A stretch of DNA of 64,000 bases from Crocinitomicaceae bacterium (GTDB lineage: Bacteria; Bacteroidota; Bacteroidia; Flavobacteriales_D; Sanyastnellaceae). A program made the position numbers and the translations under genes. The stretch spans positions 83,330 to 147,329 of the forward strand of contig PBMY01000001.1 in NCBI GenBank assembly GCA_002722795.1, in the 5' to 3' direction. The notes under the pieces were generated by a model that did not search any database, was not told the DNA's origin, and saw only the letters and a list, made by a program, of their open reading frames with translations. Of this stretch, positions 22,234 through 32,082 are shown piece after piece (the first letter of the stretch is position 1; the number at the start of each line of letters is the position of its first letter).

Positions 22234-22797
22234 TTATATCGTCATAATATCCGCTTCCTTCTCACTCAACATTTCTTCTACTTTACCAATGTATGAGTTT
22301 GTTAGATCTTGGACTTGAGTCTCCCCTGTCTTCTGCATGTCTTCACTTAAACCATCATCTTTTGCGGATTTTAGTAAATCGTTAGCGTCCTTTCTAGCAT
22401 TTCGAATAGACACTCTTGCTGACTCACCCTCACCCCTTGCTCGTTTGCTAAGCTCCACCCTTCTTTCCTCAGTTAGAGGAGGAACATTGATAATTAAAAC
22501 CTCACCGTTATTCATCGGATTTAATCCCAAATTAGCATTAATAATTCCAGCTGATATATCATCTAACATTGATTTTTCCCATGGCTGAACAACTAGGGTT
22601 CTTGCATCAGTTGAGTTAACGTTTGCTACCTGACTTATTGGAGTAAGGGTTCCATAATAATCAAGCTTTACACTCTCTAACATGGATGGATGAGCCTTTC
22701 CGGCCCTCACCTTTCTCAATTCCCCAGACAGACGCTCAAGAGCTTTTTCCATTTGTTCTTTTGCCTCTTCAAGAGCCATATCTATCGCTTCGTGCAT
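22234..22797 (-). CDS. frr: Ribosome recycling factor
   Basis: LRKVRAGKAHPSMLESVKLDYYG, PPLTEERR motifs. Confidence 0.97.
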   Translation of the reverse strand: MHEAIDMALEEAKEQMEKALERLSGELRKVRAGKAHPSMLESVKLDYYGTLTPISQVANVNSTDARTLVVQPWEKSMLDDISAGIINANLGLNPMNNGEVLIINVPPLTEERRVELSKRARGEGESARVSIRNARKDANDLLKSAKDDGLSEDMQKTGETQVQDLTNSYIGKVEEMLSEKEADIMTI

Positions 22798-22806
22798 AAC
22801 GTTCTT

Positions 22807-23517
<711 letters not shown>

Positions 23518-23567
23518 CTAAAGTGTAAATATCCGATAAACAAGACAAACATTAAAGCCCAAACTAA

Positions 23568-23592
23568 AGAAGACCGCCAAAGCGGTCTCTCT
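23568..23592 (-). terminator. Intrinsic terminator/attenuator after tsf
   Basis: On minus strand AGACCGC-TTTG-GCGGTCT followed by TCTTT. Confidence 0.6.
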
Positions 23593-23614
23593 TCAATATT
23601 TATATCCAAGGATA

Positions 23615-24442
23615 TTATCCTAGTGCAACACGGCTAAAGCTACAAACAATTGCGCCTGGGCATTCTGAAGCAACGTATTGAGATACCGTTTGCTTGTTGT
23701 CCTTGATGAAAGGTTGGTTTACAAGAGTTACTTCTTTGTACCACTTGTTTAAACGTCCCATTGCAATCTTTTCAGCAAGATCAGCAGGCTTACCCTCTTG
23801 GATAGCTAGGTCCTTGCCAATTGCTTTTTCCTTTTCGATAAGGTCTGCAGGTATGCTTGACTCATCAACCGCTACAGGGGCCATTGCAGCAGCTTGCATA
23901 GCTACGTCACGACCAACACCATCATTTACATCTCCGGAGAATCCAACTACAGTAGCTAGACGATTACCCGGGTGGATGTATGCAGCTACAGAATCACCTG
24001 TTAATGTTTGAAGATCGCCAATCTCGATACGCTCACCGATTTTGCCTGTTTCTTCAACAATCTTGTCAGCAACACTAAGTTTAGATCCTGGGTAGTTTAA
24101 CGCAAGAATGCTTTCCTTATTTTCACATCCCTCAGCTAGAGCTAAGTCTAAAAGAGTTTGCGCTACACCAATGAAATCTTCATTCTTTGCAACGAAATCT
24201 GTTTCACAGTTTAAAGAAAGAACAACACCAGATTTGCCATCTGTGCTAACGCCTGAAAGGATTACTCCTTCACTCGCCTCACGGTCGCTACGCTTAGCAG
24301 CAACTTTCTGACCCTTCAAACGAAGAATCTCAATAGCCTTGTCCATGTTTCCTTCGGCTTCTTGGAGTGCTTTCTTGCAATCCATCATTCCTGCTCCAGT
24401 TTGCTTACGGAGCTTGTTTACTTCAGCAGCTGTAATGCTCAT
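23615..24442 (-). CDS. tsf: Elongation factor Ts
   Basis: VNKLRKQTGAGMMDCKKALQEAEGNMDKAIEILR...NCETDFVAKN. Confidence 0.97.
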   Translation of the reverse strand: MSITAAEVNKLRKQTGAGMMDCKKALQEAEGNMDKAIEILRLKGQKVAAKRSDREASEGVILSGVSTDGKSGVVLSLNCETDFVAKNEDFIGVAQTLLDLALAEGCENKESILALNYPGSKLSVADKIVEETGKIGERIEIGDLQTLTGDSVAAYIHPGNRLATVVGFSGDVNDGVGRDVAMQAAAMAPVAVDESSIPADLIEKEKAIGKDLAIQEGKPADLAEKIAMGRLNKWYKEVTLVNQPFIKDNKQTVSQYVASECPGAIVCSFSRVALG

Positions 24443-24469
24443 GATATAAAAGTATGAAGTGTGTTTCTA

Positions 24470-25456
24470 TTATTTTTCAGCCTTAGCCTCTTCCTTAACT
24501 TCCTCTGCAAGAGATTCTTCAGCAGCAGGAGCGTCCTCAGCAACTAGAGCTTCATCAGATGCCGGAGATTCTTCAGCAGCAGGAGCGTCCTCAGCAACTA
24601 ACGCTTCTTCAGATGCAGGTGCCTCTTCAGTAGCAGGTGCCTCTTCAGATACAGAAGATTCTTCAGTAGCAGGAGTTTCCTCAGCAACTAAACCTTCTTC
24701 AGCAGCTACAGCTTCCTCCTTTGCTGCAGCTTTCTTTGAAGCCTTCACATCAGCAGAAGCCTTTTCAGCTTGGCGTTCGTTAAGGCCTTCTGCAACTGCT
24801 TCTGCAAGAGTTCTTGTAATAAGATCGATAGACTTTGTAGCGTCATCGTTAGCTGGGATTACAAAATCGACTTTACGTGGGTCACTGTTGGAATCAACAA
24901 TAGCAAAAACTGGAATTCTAAGCTTCTTTGCTTCAGCAAGAGCAATGTGCTCTTTTGTAACATCAACGATAAAAATCGCAGCTGGAAGACGCGTCATGTC
25001 AGCGATAGAACCAAGGTTCTTATCAAGCTTTGCTCTTTGACGATTTACTTGTAGACGCTCTCTCTTTGAAAGAACTGCAAGAGTTCCGTCAGCCTCCATT
25101 TTATCAATTTGAGTCATCTTACGAATAGCCTTACGAATAGTCCCGAAGTTCGTAAGCATGCCTCCTGACCAACGCTCAGTTACGTAAGGCATACCTATTG
25201 CATTTGCGTGAGCAGCTACAATTTCTTGTCCTTGTTTCTTAGTAGAAACGAATAGAATCTTCTTACCGCTCTTTGCGATTTGCTTCATAGCAGCTGAAGC
25301 ATCGTCAATCTTAGCTATAGTTTTGTGAAGGTCAATAATGTGAATCCCCTTCTTCTCTCCGAATAGGTAAGGAGCCATGTGTGGATTCCACTTGCGCGTT
25401 TGGAGGCCAAAATGAGCTCCGGCCTCTAATAATTGCTCAAAAGTTGTACGAGCCAT
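24470..25456 (-). CDS. rpsB: 30S ribosomal protein S2 with long acidic Ala/Glu/Ser C-terminal extension
   Basis: LLEAGAHFGLQTRKWNPHMAPYLFGEKKGIHIIDL; extension VAEDAPAAEESPASDEALVAEDAPAAEES... Confidence 0.97.
   Translation of the reverse strand: MARTTFEQLLEAGAHFGLQTRKWNPHMAPYLFGEKKGIHIIDLHKTIAKIDDASAAMKQIAKSGKKILFVSTKKQGQEIVAAHANAIGMPYVTERWSGGMLTNFGTIRKAIRKMTQIDKMEADGTLAVLSKRERLQVNRQRAKLDKNLGSIADMTRLPAAIFIVDVTKEHIALAEAKKLRIPVFAIVDSNSDPRKVDFVIPANDDATKSIDLITRTLAEAVAEGLNERQAEKASADVKASKKAAAKEEAVAAEEGLVAEETPATEESSVSEEAPATEEAPASEEALVAEDAPAAEESPASDEALVAEDAPAAEESLAEEVKEEAKAEK
24511..24600. repeat. Two identical 36-bp copies, period 54 bp, within the rpsB 3' extension
   Basis: gagattcttcagcagcaggagcgtcctcagcaacta at 24511-24546 and 24565-24600. 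Confidence 0.95.
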
Positions 25457-25568
25457 GTTTGTTTACTTTCCTGGTTTAAGCAATCCTTGGGTAGCCACTA
25501 ATGTGAGTCTCAAGAATTTGGATGCTAAACGAATTAATAAAATACGAATGCGTTTCAGGCCGTTGCCA

Positions 25569-25955
25569 TTAACGCTTCGAGAATTGTACTTTTTTACGTG
25601 CTTTTCTCTGACCAAATTTCTTACGCTCAACCATACGTGGGTCACGAGTAGTAAGGCCTTCAGCTTTAAGAGCCGGCTTGTTTTCTGGATCAAGCTCAAC
25701 TAATGCTTTAGAAATAGCAAGGCGAACAGCTTCTGCTTGGCCAGTGATCCCACCGCCAGCAACGTTTACCTTAATGTTAAATTTGCCCGCTGTCTCCGTT
25801 AGGTTAAAAGGCTGGTTAATCTTGTATTGTAGAGTTCCCGTTGGGAAGTATTCTTTGTAATCACGATTGTTAATAGTGAATTCGCCCTTGCCTTCTGACA
25901 TGTATAGGCGAGCTACAGCGCTCTTGCGGCGTCCTGATGTATTAATTACGTCCAT
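25569..25955 (-). CDS. rpsI: 30S ribosomal protein S9
   Basis: NTSGRRKSAVARLY...TRDPRMVERKKFGQRKARKKVQFSKR. Confidence 0.97.
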   Translation of the reverse strand: MDVINTSGRRKSAVARLYMSEGKGEFTINNRDYKEYFPTGTLQYKINQPFNLTETAGKFNIKVNVAGGGITGQAEAVRLAISKALVELDPENKPALKAEGLTTRDPRMVERKKFGQRKARKKVQFSKR

Positions 25956-25961
25956 TTCCTA

Positions 25962-26420
25962 TTAAGAATTCAATGTAACAGCAGTTGGACTTTGAGCCTC
26001 GTGCTTATGGTTAGTGCCTGCGTATACATGCATGTTGCGGAATAGCTGACGCCCAAGAGTGTTCTTAGGCAGCATTCCTCTCACTGCCTCTTCTACCAAA
26101 GCAAATGGCTTACGTGCCATTACTTCTGATGCAGTGCGTGTACGTTGTCCACCGGGGTAACCGGTGTGGCGCATATAAATCTTTTGATCCCACTTTTTCC
26201 CTGAAAGAGAAATCTTCTCTGCGTTAACAACTACTACGTAGTCGCCACAATCTGCGTGTGGTGTAAAGTTTGGCTTGTGCTTTCCACGAAGAAGCTTAGC
26301 AACTTCAGATGCAAGACGGCCTAAAGGCTGACCCTCAGCGTCAATTAATAGCCATTTCTTATCGGCGTTCTCCTTATTAGCGGAGATAGTTTTGTAACTT
26401 AAAGTATCCACAGCGAACAT
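25962..26420 (-). CDS. rplM: 50S ribosomal protein L13
   Basis: WLLIDAEGQPLGRLASEVAKLLRGKHKPNFTPHADCGDYVVVVNA. Confidence 0.97.
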   Translation of the reverse strand: MFAVDTLSYKTISANKENADKKWLLIDAEGQPLGRLASEVAKLLRGKHKPNFTPHADCGDYVVVVNAEKISLSGKKWDQKIYMRHTGYPGGQRTRTASEVMARKPFALVEEAVRGMLPKNTLGRQLFRNMHVYAGTNHKHEAQSPTAVTLNS

Positions 26421-26455
26421 GTTGCAAGTTTAAGGTTCCCAAAAATTTGGGTGTG

Positions 26456-26485
26456 CAAAGATAGTGAAGGCCGTTAATAAACAAG
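26456..26485 (-). promoter_or_regulatory. Bacteroidota-type promoter for the rplM-rpsI-rpsB-tsf cluster
   Basis: Minus strand CTTG-N18-TATCTTTG, matching the -33 TTG/-7 TAnnTTTG consensus. Confidence 0.55.
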
Positions 26486-26504
26486 CGTTTTTGTGTAACA
26501 AATT

Positions 26505-27197
26505 TTATTTCTTCGACTTTCTACGCTTCTTATGAATGCTAGAACTACAAATTATTACGTGTTCAGCCCACGGATCAGGCCCTCCTCGTGGCGTTTCAAC
26601 CTGATAGCCAATTGTTAGGTACTTCCGTTTGGCAACCTTTTTTCTCATTGATATTCTGCACCTTATGTCACTGAATTCGTAAAACTCATTTAGGGGTCTG
26701 TAAAAGGTTTCGGTACTCAGGCTTAATCTATAGCTTTTAGATAGCCTATATGTGTAGGTAAGTTTGGTTCTTGCTGCATTAGAAAATTCTATACCTTCAC
26801 CTGGGGTCCGAGCGCCTTTATGTCCTGTTTGGTATTGAGCGCGAAGAGAAAGAGCAGACTTCTTCCCTAGACTAAACTTATAACGAGCATTAGCTGAAAA
26901 TCTTCTCTGAGGATCCCATAAGAACTTATCATCCATAGAAGCTCCGGCTCTAAAAGAAACACAAAGGTCTAAGTCGTCTAGCACCTCTCTATTTAGATCT
27001 GCGTCTATAAAAATTGAGCCAAGTCTTGTAAAATCTCTGTCAAAACGCATTGCAACACTAGCAGACGCAACGGTTTTTTTGGCCACCTTTTGAGAAAGCG
27101 AAGCAGAAGCCCATCCCCCATAATCTGTCCATTGGGATAAGGCAGAACCACATATAAACAATGCAGCAATTAGAATCGTAATGATTCTACAGCTCAT
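26505..27197 (-). CDS. DUF2490-like outer-membrane beta-barrel protein
   Basis: Signal peptide followed by alternating beta-strand pattern; YRLSLSTETFYRPLNEFYEFSDIRCR. Confidence 0.6.
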   Translation of the reverse strand: MSCRIITILIAALFICGSALSQWTDYGGWASASLSQKVAKKTVASASVAMRFDRDFTRLGSIFIDADLNREVLDDLDLCVSFRAGASMDDKFLWDPQRRFSANARYKFSLGKKSALSLRAQYQTGHKGARTPGEGIEFSNAARTKLTYTYRLSKSYRLSLSTETFYRPLNEFYEFSDIRCRISMRKKVAKRKYLTIGYQVETPRGGPDPWAEHVIICSSSIHKKRRKSKK

Positions 27198-27613
27198 TAT
27201 AAATCGTCGTAAATAGTAATTGTGTCAGCTACAACTGTCTCTGATCTATCCTCTATTGTTATACTAGTTGATATTGCAATTTGAGGAAGAGGGTATGCCA
27301 CAGGCATTGTGTCTTCTGAATAAACAAAGAGCGTGTATTCTCCAGTGCGAAGCCAGTTAAAGGCAAAGTCGCCATCTGGATTAGTAAATACCCTGTCGTC
27401 GGGGCTAATGTTTTCTCCATAAACTATAAACACTTCTGCATCCGTTGCAGGAACAGTGTCAATATTTGAATCCGGATTGTTTAGTTGAGCTCTTCGTATT
27501 ATTTCAACGTAGCCAGTAATACATGCTCTTCCTCCTTCACCAGGGGTTTTAGTACAAGATGGAAAAATCATCAGCGATGAAATAATAAACAGATATACTT
27601 TGTGAATATTCAT
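27197..27613 (-). CDS. Lipoprotein with carboxypeptidase-regulatory-like domain
   Basis: Lipobox FPSC; Gly/Asp-rich 'DAEVFIVYGE..NPDGDFAFNWLRTGEYTLFVYSED' fold signature. Confidence 0.6.
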   Translation of the reverse strand: MNIHKVYLFIISSLMIFPSCTKTPGEGGRACITGYVEIIRRAQLNNPDSNIDTVPATDAEVFIVYGENISPDDRVFTNPDGDFAFNWLRTGEYTLFVYSEDTMPVAYPLPQIAISTSITIEDRSETVVADTITIYDDL

Positions 27614-27654
27614 GTGACTAAATTACGAGTCTAAGCGCGATTCATCATCGTAAC

Positions 27655-28269
27655 TTGCAACAGCTTATGCATAGAACTGATTCATATCACTCAATTTCCA
27701 CTCTTCCATTAGGCGAAGGACGCCTTGAAGTTATTTGTGGGCCTATGTTTTCGGGCAAAACCGAAGAACTTCTTCGTCGTATTCGCAGATCGGAAATTGC
27801 AAAACTTCCAACTGTATTAATAAAACCATCAACAGACACTCGTTATGCTATTGGAGACGTCGTTTCTCATGATAAAAGTGCAATGCCATCTGTTGTTGTG
27901 AAAAGTGCACGTGACATCCTAGATGTTCTTGAAGTTGATAGTAGACCAGCTCTTGTTGTCGGGATAGACGAGGCGCAGTTTTTTGACGACGCTTTACCTG
28001 AAGTTTGTACTAAGTTGGCAAATCGCGGGATGAGAGTGATTGTTGCTGGGCTTGATTTGGACTTTAATGGAATTCCATTTGGAAGTATGCCTGAGCTTTT
28101 AGCACTAGCTGAAGAAGTAACAAAACTGCATGCTGTTTGTGTTGAAACTGGAAGGTCGGCTCATTTTTCTCATAAAATCGCTGGAAGTTCTGACACAGTT
28201 GAATTAGGCGAAAAAGACAAGTATATTCCTCTTACAAGACACGCATTTGTAGCAGCAAGAAAGAAGTAG
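27655..28269 (+). CDS. tdk: Thymidine kinase
   Basis: LEVICGPMFSGKTEELLRRIRR, GIDEAQFF motifs. Confidence 0.95.
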   Translation: MQQLMHRTDSYHSISTLPLGEGRLEVICGPMFSGKTEELLRRIRRSEIAKLPTVLIKPSTDTRYAIGDVVSHDKSAMPSVVVKSARDILDVLEVDSRPALVVGIDEAQFFDDALPEVCTKLANRGMRVIVAGLDLDFNGIPFGSMPELLALAEEVTKLHAVCVETGRSAHFSHKIAGSSDTVELGEKDKYIPLTRHAFVAARKK

Positions 28270-28272
28270 GAA

Positions 28273-29406
28273 ATGGCTAGCACTCACGTTACAACATTAA
28301 CTCTTGACCTTTCTAGAATTAGAGAGAACATCAGCGTTGTTAGAAATCACCTTAAAAACAACGGTGACGTTGAACCTGGTTTAATTGCTGTGATTAAAGG
28401 TTTTGGTTACGGAACTAATGATATAGTATTGGCAAAAGTTTATGCTGAAGAAGGGGTAGATTATTTAGCCGTTGCATATGTTGAGGAGGGGGTTCAGCTT
28501 AGAGAGGCTGGTGTAGAAGGACGCATTATGGTGCTAAATCCTGACCCATCAACGTTTGATAAAGTTGGAGAGTACAAGCTTGAGCCAAGCATGATTTCTC
28601 TAGGTCATTTGGAAGACTTTGTCAATTGGATTGCGCGCAACAATATTTCCGGAGAAGGTTTAGAGCCTATTCACTTAAATGTAAACACCGGAATGCACAG
28701 GTTGGGATTTGGACTAGAAGACATTAAGCTTCTAATACCTCTCCTGAATTCTATTGAGGGATTGAGATTAGGAACCGTTTACACCCATCTTGCCTCTACT
28801 GAAAATCCCGATAACGATTTCAAAACCACATCACAGCTTCTAAGCTTCAAGATGTTCTGCGGTAGTTTGAGGATTGGACTTAAAAACGTAAAGCTCGATA
28901 AATTCAAAACCCATTCCTTAAACTCTTCCGGTGTAGTCCGTTTTCCAAAGCACGGTATGGACTACGTTCGTATTGGATTGATTTTGCTAGGATCTGATCT
29001 ATCTAATAAAGGTTTGGCATTGAGGCCAGCGGTATTCTTCCGCACTCTAGTTACTCAGGTTCAAACCGTACCGCCGGGTCAAGGCGTTGGTTATGGCTAT
29101 GCAGACCCTTCAGAAAACGAACGAGAAATCGCTTGGCTTCCTGTTGGTTATGCTGATGGTTATCCTAGAAGTCTGAGCGATGGTCGAGGGAAAGTGTGGA
29201 TTAATGGCCAAGAAGCGCCCATTGTAGGTCGAGTTTGTATGGATTTAACTGCTGTGGATGTTACTAGCTTAGGAGTACAGGTGGGAGATGAGGCAGAACT
29301 GTTTGGCGACCATATCTCTATTGAAACAGTAAGTGAAGCGGCTGACACCATCCCTTATGAGTTAATCACTAGAGTACATCAAAGGGTAACACGCAGGGTA
29401 GTGTGA
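28273..29406 (+). CDS. alr: Alanine racemase
   Basis: LIAVIKGFGYGTND (PLP Lys), LNVNTGMHRLGF, VGRVCMDLTAVD motifs. Confidence 0.92.
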   Translation: MASTHVTTLTLDLSRIRENISVVRNHLKNNGDVEPGLIAVIKGFGYGTNDIVLAKVYAEEGVDYLAVAYVEEGVQLREAGVEGRIMVLNPDPSTFDKVGEYKLEPSMISLGHLEDFVNWIARNNISGEGLEPIHLNVNTGMHRLGFGLEDIKLLIPLLNSIEGLRLGTVYTHLASTENPDNDFKTTSQLLSFKMFCGSLRIGLKNVKLDKFKTHSLNSSGVVRFPKHGMDYVRIGLILLGSDLSNKGLALRPAVFFRTLVTQVQTVPPGQGVGYGYADPSENEREIAWLPVGYADGYPRSLSDGRGKVWINGQEAPIVGRVCMDLTAVDVTSLGVQVGDEAELFGDHISIETVSEAADTIPYELITRVHQRVTRRVV

Positions 29407-29429
29407 TTTTCTAGTCTTATTAGACGCAA

Positions 29430-29518
29430 GAAGCGCCACCCACGTTTGGGTAGCGCTTCGGCCTTAACCAATACCCTGAGAGTCGTCTCAAGGGTTAATG
29501 TCGAAATCACGCGACATT
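29430..29518. other. Three consecutive stem-loops downstream of alr
   Basis: GAAGCGC..GCGCTTC (29430-29459); TTAACC..GGTTAA with inner TGAGA/TCTCA (29464-29498); AATGTCG..CGACATT (29497-29518). Confidence 0.6.
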
Positions 29519-29778
29519 GACTTTCTAATCAACATATAAACGACCCTGAGCTGAAAAAGGTTGCACTCAAAATGTTAAAAATATTAACTCTGCCGAAAGT
29601 TGTTGTAAACCCGCGGGGAAGTAGCCTAATCTTAAATTAAATTTTCTAGCTTTTCTTACTCATATAGTAAGGAGCGAGGTGAATTTTACCATCTATAATC
29701 CATGAGCTTGCAGACAACAATAACAAAGCCATATTTTTTAGTCGAGAAGTTGGTTCATAGCGTGAGGTCAGCAGCAAG

Positions 29779-29901
29779 CTAAATGTCTATCTCAACTTTG
29801 TAAACGCCAAGTCCTGTTGCAGCTCTGAGGGCTTCGCGCGAGTTTTCCGGCTACTTTCTAACAAAACCTCTGTTAGCAACTAGCTTGAATTTGTTAGTCA
29901 T
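29779..29901 (-). pseudogene. Glycerophosphodiester phosphodiesterase (GDPD) N-terminal remnant
   Basis: MTNKFKLVANRGFVRK*PENSREALRAATGLGVYKVEIDI*; retains RG...PEN(S/T)..A...A..G...E.D of the GDPD family but has an internal TAG and early stop; start overlaps hutU stop (TAATG). Confidence 0.6.
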
Positions 29902-31910
29902 TAATTGAGTGATCTTTTTATTAGGTCTTCATCTGTGTGTCTTGGCATTGTAACCTTTAGCTTCGGTTCTGACTGCATAGCTCTTTCAATTGCCCACTCA
30001 GACCCAGTGTTTCTAGCCCAGCTCCTTCTCGCAATTCCATTATTCACATCAAAGTGAAGCATCGCCTTGAGCCTTCTCTCTGCATCTTGACTTCCATCTA
30101 TAAACATGCCAAATCCTCCGTTTATCACCTCGCCCCAACCCACTCCTCCTCCATTGTGAATAGAAATCCAAGTAGCACCCCTAAAGCCATCGCCAATTAC
30201 GTTATGAATCGCCATATCTGCTGTAAATGCAGAGCCGTCATAAATGTTTGACGTCTCTCTGTATGGCGAATCCGTTCCGCTTACGTCGTGATGATCGCGA
30301 CCAAGCACAATGCCTGAGCTTATTTGACCTGATGAGATGGCGTCGTTGAATGCCCTAGCAATTCTCATTCGACCTTCGGCGTCTGCGTACAATATCCTCG
30401 CCTGAGATCCTACTACCAATCGGTTTTCTTCTGCGCCTTTAATCCATTGAATATTATCCTTTATCTGTTGTTTAATTTCCTTTGGTGCCGTTTGCATCAT
30501 TTCTTCTAAAACCTTGCAAGCAAGCGCGTCTGTTTTGGCCAAGTCATCTGGATCTCCGCTCGTGCAAACCCATCTAAACGGACCAAACCCATAGTCAAAA
30601 CACATCGGGCCCATTATGTCTTGGACATAGCTTGGATATCTAAAGTTAATGCCGTCATCCGCCATTATTTCTGCTCCAGCACGACTTGCTTCTAAAAGGA
30701 ATGCATTACCATAATCGAAGAAATAAGTTCCTTTAGCGGTGTGACTATTTACTGCAGCAGCGTGGCGTCTTAATGTGTCTTGTACAAGGTCGCGAAATCT
30801 GCCTGGTTCTTCAGCCATCAATCTATTTGATTCTTCAAAACTTACTCCAACGGGGTAATATCCTCCAGCCCAAGGGTTGTGAAGCGAGGTTTGGTCTGAT
30901 CCTAAATCAATATAGATTCCTGCCTTATCAAATTCTTCCCAAACATTAACAATGTTACCTAGGTAAGCGTATGACACAGCTTCCTTTTTTTCTACAGAAT
31001 CCTTTACTCTATTCTTGAGCTCATCCATGTCGGTTACAACATAATCTACCCAACCTTGTGAGTGACGTTTGTAGGCCGCTTCTGAACTAACTTCTGCACA
31101 TACAGTTACGCATCCCGCTATATTTCCGGCCTTGGTTTGAGCTCCGCTCATTCCGCCAAGTCCTGATGTGACAAATAATTTTCCTGCTAAGGTTCCGTCT
31201 CCCCCTAGTTTTCTTCCAGCGTTAAGAACTGTGATTGTTGTGCCGTGCACTATGCCTTGTGGACCAATGTACATGTAAGAGCCTGCTGTCATTTGGCCAA
31301 ATTGGCTAACGCCAAGTGCGTTCATCCTCTCCCAATCATCTTGGGAACTGTGGTTGGGTATTACCATTCCGTTTGTTACAACAACTCTCGGAGCTTCGGG
31401 GTGAGAAGGGAACAAACCCATTGGGTGGCCAGAGTACATTGAGAGGGTTTGGTCTTCACCCATCTTACTCAAATACTTCATCGTAAGTCTATACTGAGCC
31501 CAGTTTGAAAAAACCGCTCCGTTACCTCCGTATGTGATGAGCTCCTCTGGATGTTGGGCTACAGCGTGATCCAAGTTGTTCTGAATCATTAGCATAATTG
31601 CTGCTGCTTGCTTACACTTTGCTGGATACCAATCTATGGGTCTCGCTTTTATTTCGCCTTCTGGCATAAACCGATACATATATATTCGGCCATAATCCGC
31701 TAACTCTTGGGCAAATTCTGGCGCTAGAGTTTCATGTTGTTCCTCCGGAAAATATCTCAATGCGTTTTTAAGAGCAAGCTCTTTTTCAGCAGGAGAAAGA
31801 ATGTCCTTCCTCACTGGAGCGTGAGGAACTTCGGGGTTTGGCTTCTTCGGAGAAGGTAGCTTTGATGGAATCCCTTCTGTAATCGTATTGCGGAAATGCT
31901 CTATGTCCAT
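29901..31910 (-). CDS. hutU: Urocanate hydratase
   Basis: SGLGGMSGAQTKAGNIAGCV, TSLHNPWAGGYYPVG, WISIHNGGGVGWGEVINGGFGM. Confidence 0.95.
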   Translation of the reverse strand: MDIEHFRNTITEGIPSKLPSPKKPNPEVPHAPVRKDILSPAEKELALKNALRYFPEEQHETLAPEFAQELADYGRIYMYRFMPEGEIKARPIDWYPAKCKQAAAIMLMIQNNLDHAVAQHPEELITYGGNGAVFSNWAQYRLTMKYLSKMGEDQTLSMYSGHPMGLFPSHPEAPRVVVTNGMVIPNHSSQDDWERMNALGVSQFGQMTAGSYMYIGPQGIVHGTTITVLNAGRKLGGDGTLAGKLFVTSGLGGMSGAQTKAGNIAGCVTVCAEVSSEAAYKRHSQGWVDYVVTDMDELKNRVKDSVEKKEAVSYAYLGNIVNVWEEFDKAGIYIDLGSDQTSLHNPWAGGYYPVGVSFEESNRLMAEEPGRFRDLVQDTLRRHAAAVNSHTAKGTYFFDYGNAFLLEASRAGAEIMADDGINFRYPSYVQDIMGPMCFDYGFGPFRWVCTSGDPDDLAKTDALACKVLEEMMQTAPKEIKQQIKDNIQWIKGAEENRLVVGSQARILYADAEGRMRIARAFNDAISSGQISSGIVLGRDHHDVSGTDSPYRETSNIYDGSAFTADMAIHNVIGDGFRGATWISIHNGGGVGWGEVINGGFGMFIDGSQDAERRLKAMLHFDVNNGIARRSWARNTGSEWAIERAMQSEPKLKVTMPRHTDEDLIKRSLN

Positions 31911-31915
31911 TTGCA

Positions 31916-32077
31916 CTAAACTTTTCGAATAGTTCCTGTTTTTTTGTCAAATCCATAGGGGCAGTGCTTGCAACCTCTCTGACAACAGCAACCTCTTTTT
32001 AAATGATGTTTTTCTGTAAATATGATGAAACCCTCGTCCGTGGTGTAATAGTCCTCCGGTTCTAAGTTTTTTCCCAT
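31916..32077 (-). CDS. DUF5522-type small cysteine-rich protein (53 aa; absent from the supplied ORF track)
   Basis: MGKNLEPEDYYTTDEGFIIFTEKHHLKRGCCCQRGCKHCPYGFDKKTGTIRKV; ends just upstream of hutU start. Confidence 0.85.
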   Translation of the reverse strand: MGKNLEPEDYYTTDEGFIIFTEKHHLKRGCCCQRGCKHCPYGFDKKTGTIRKV

Positions 32078-32082
32078 CGATG

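Noticed and set aside
29540-29780. Considered tmRNA or RNase P RNA for the gene-poor stretch after alr
   Set aside because: No tmRNA acceptor/T-arm (GGTTCGA..CC...CCA) and no RNase P core motif on either strand; a GDPD remnant explains part of the region.
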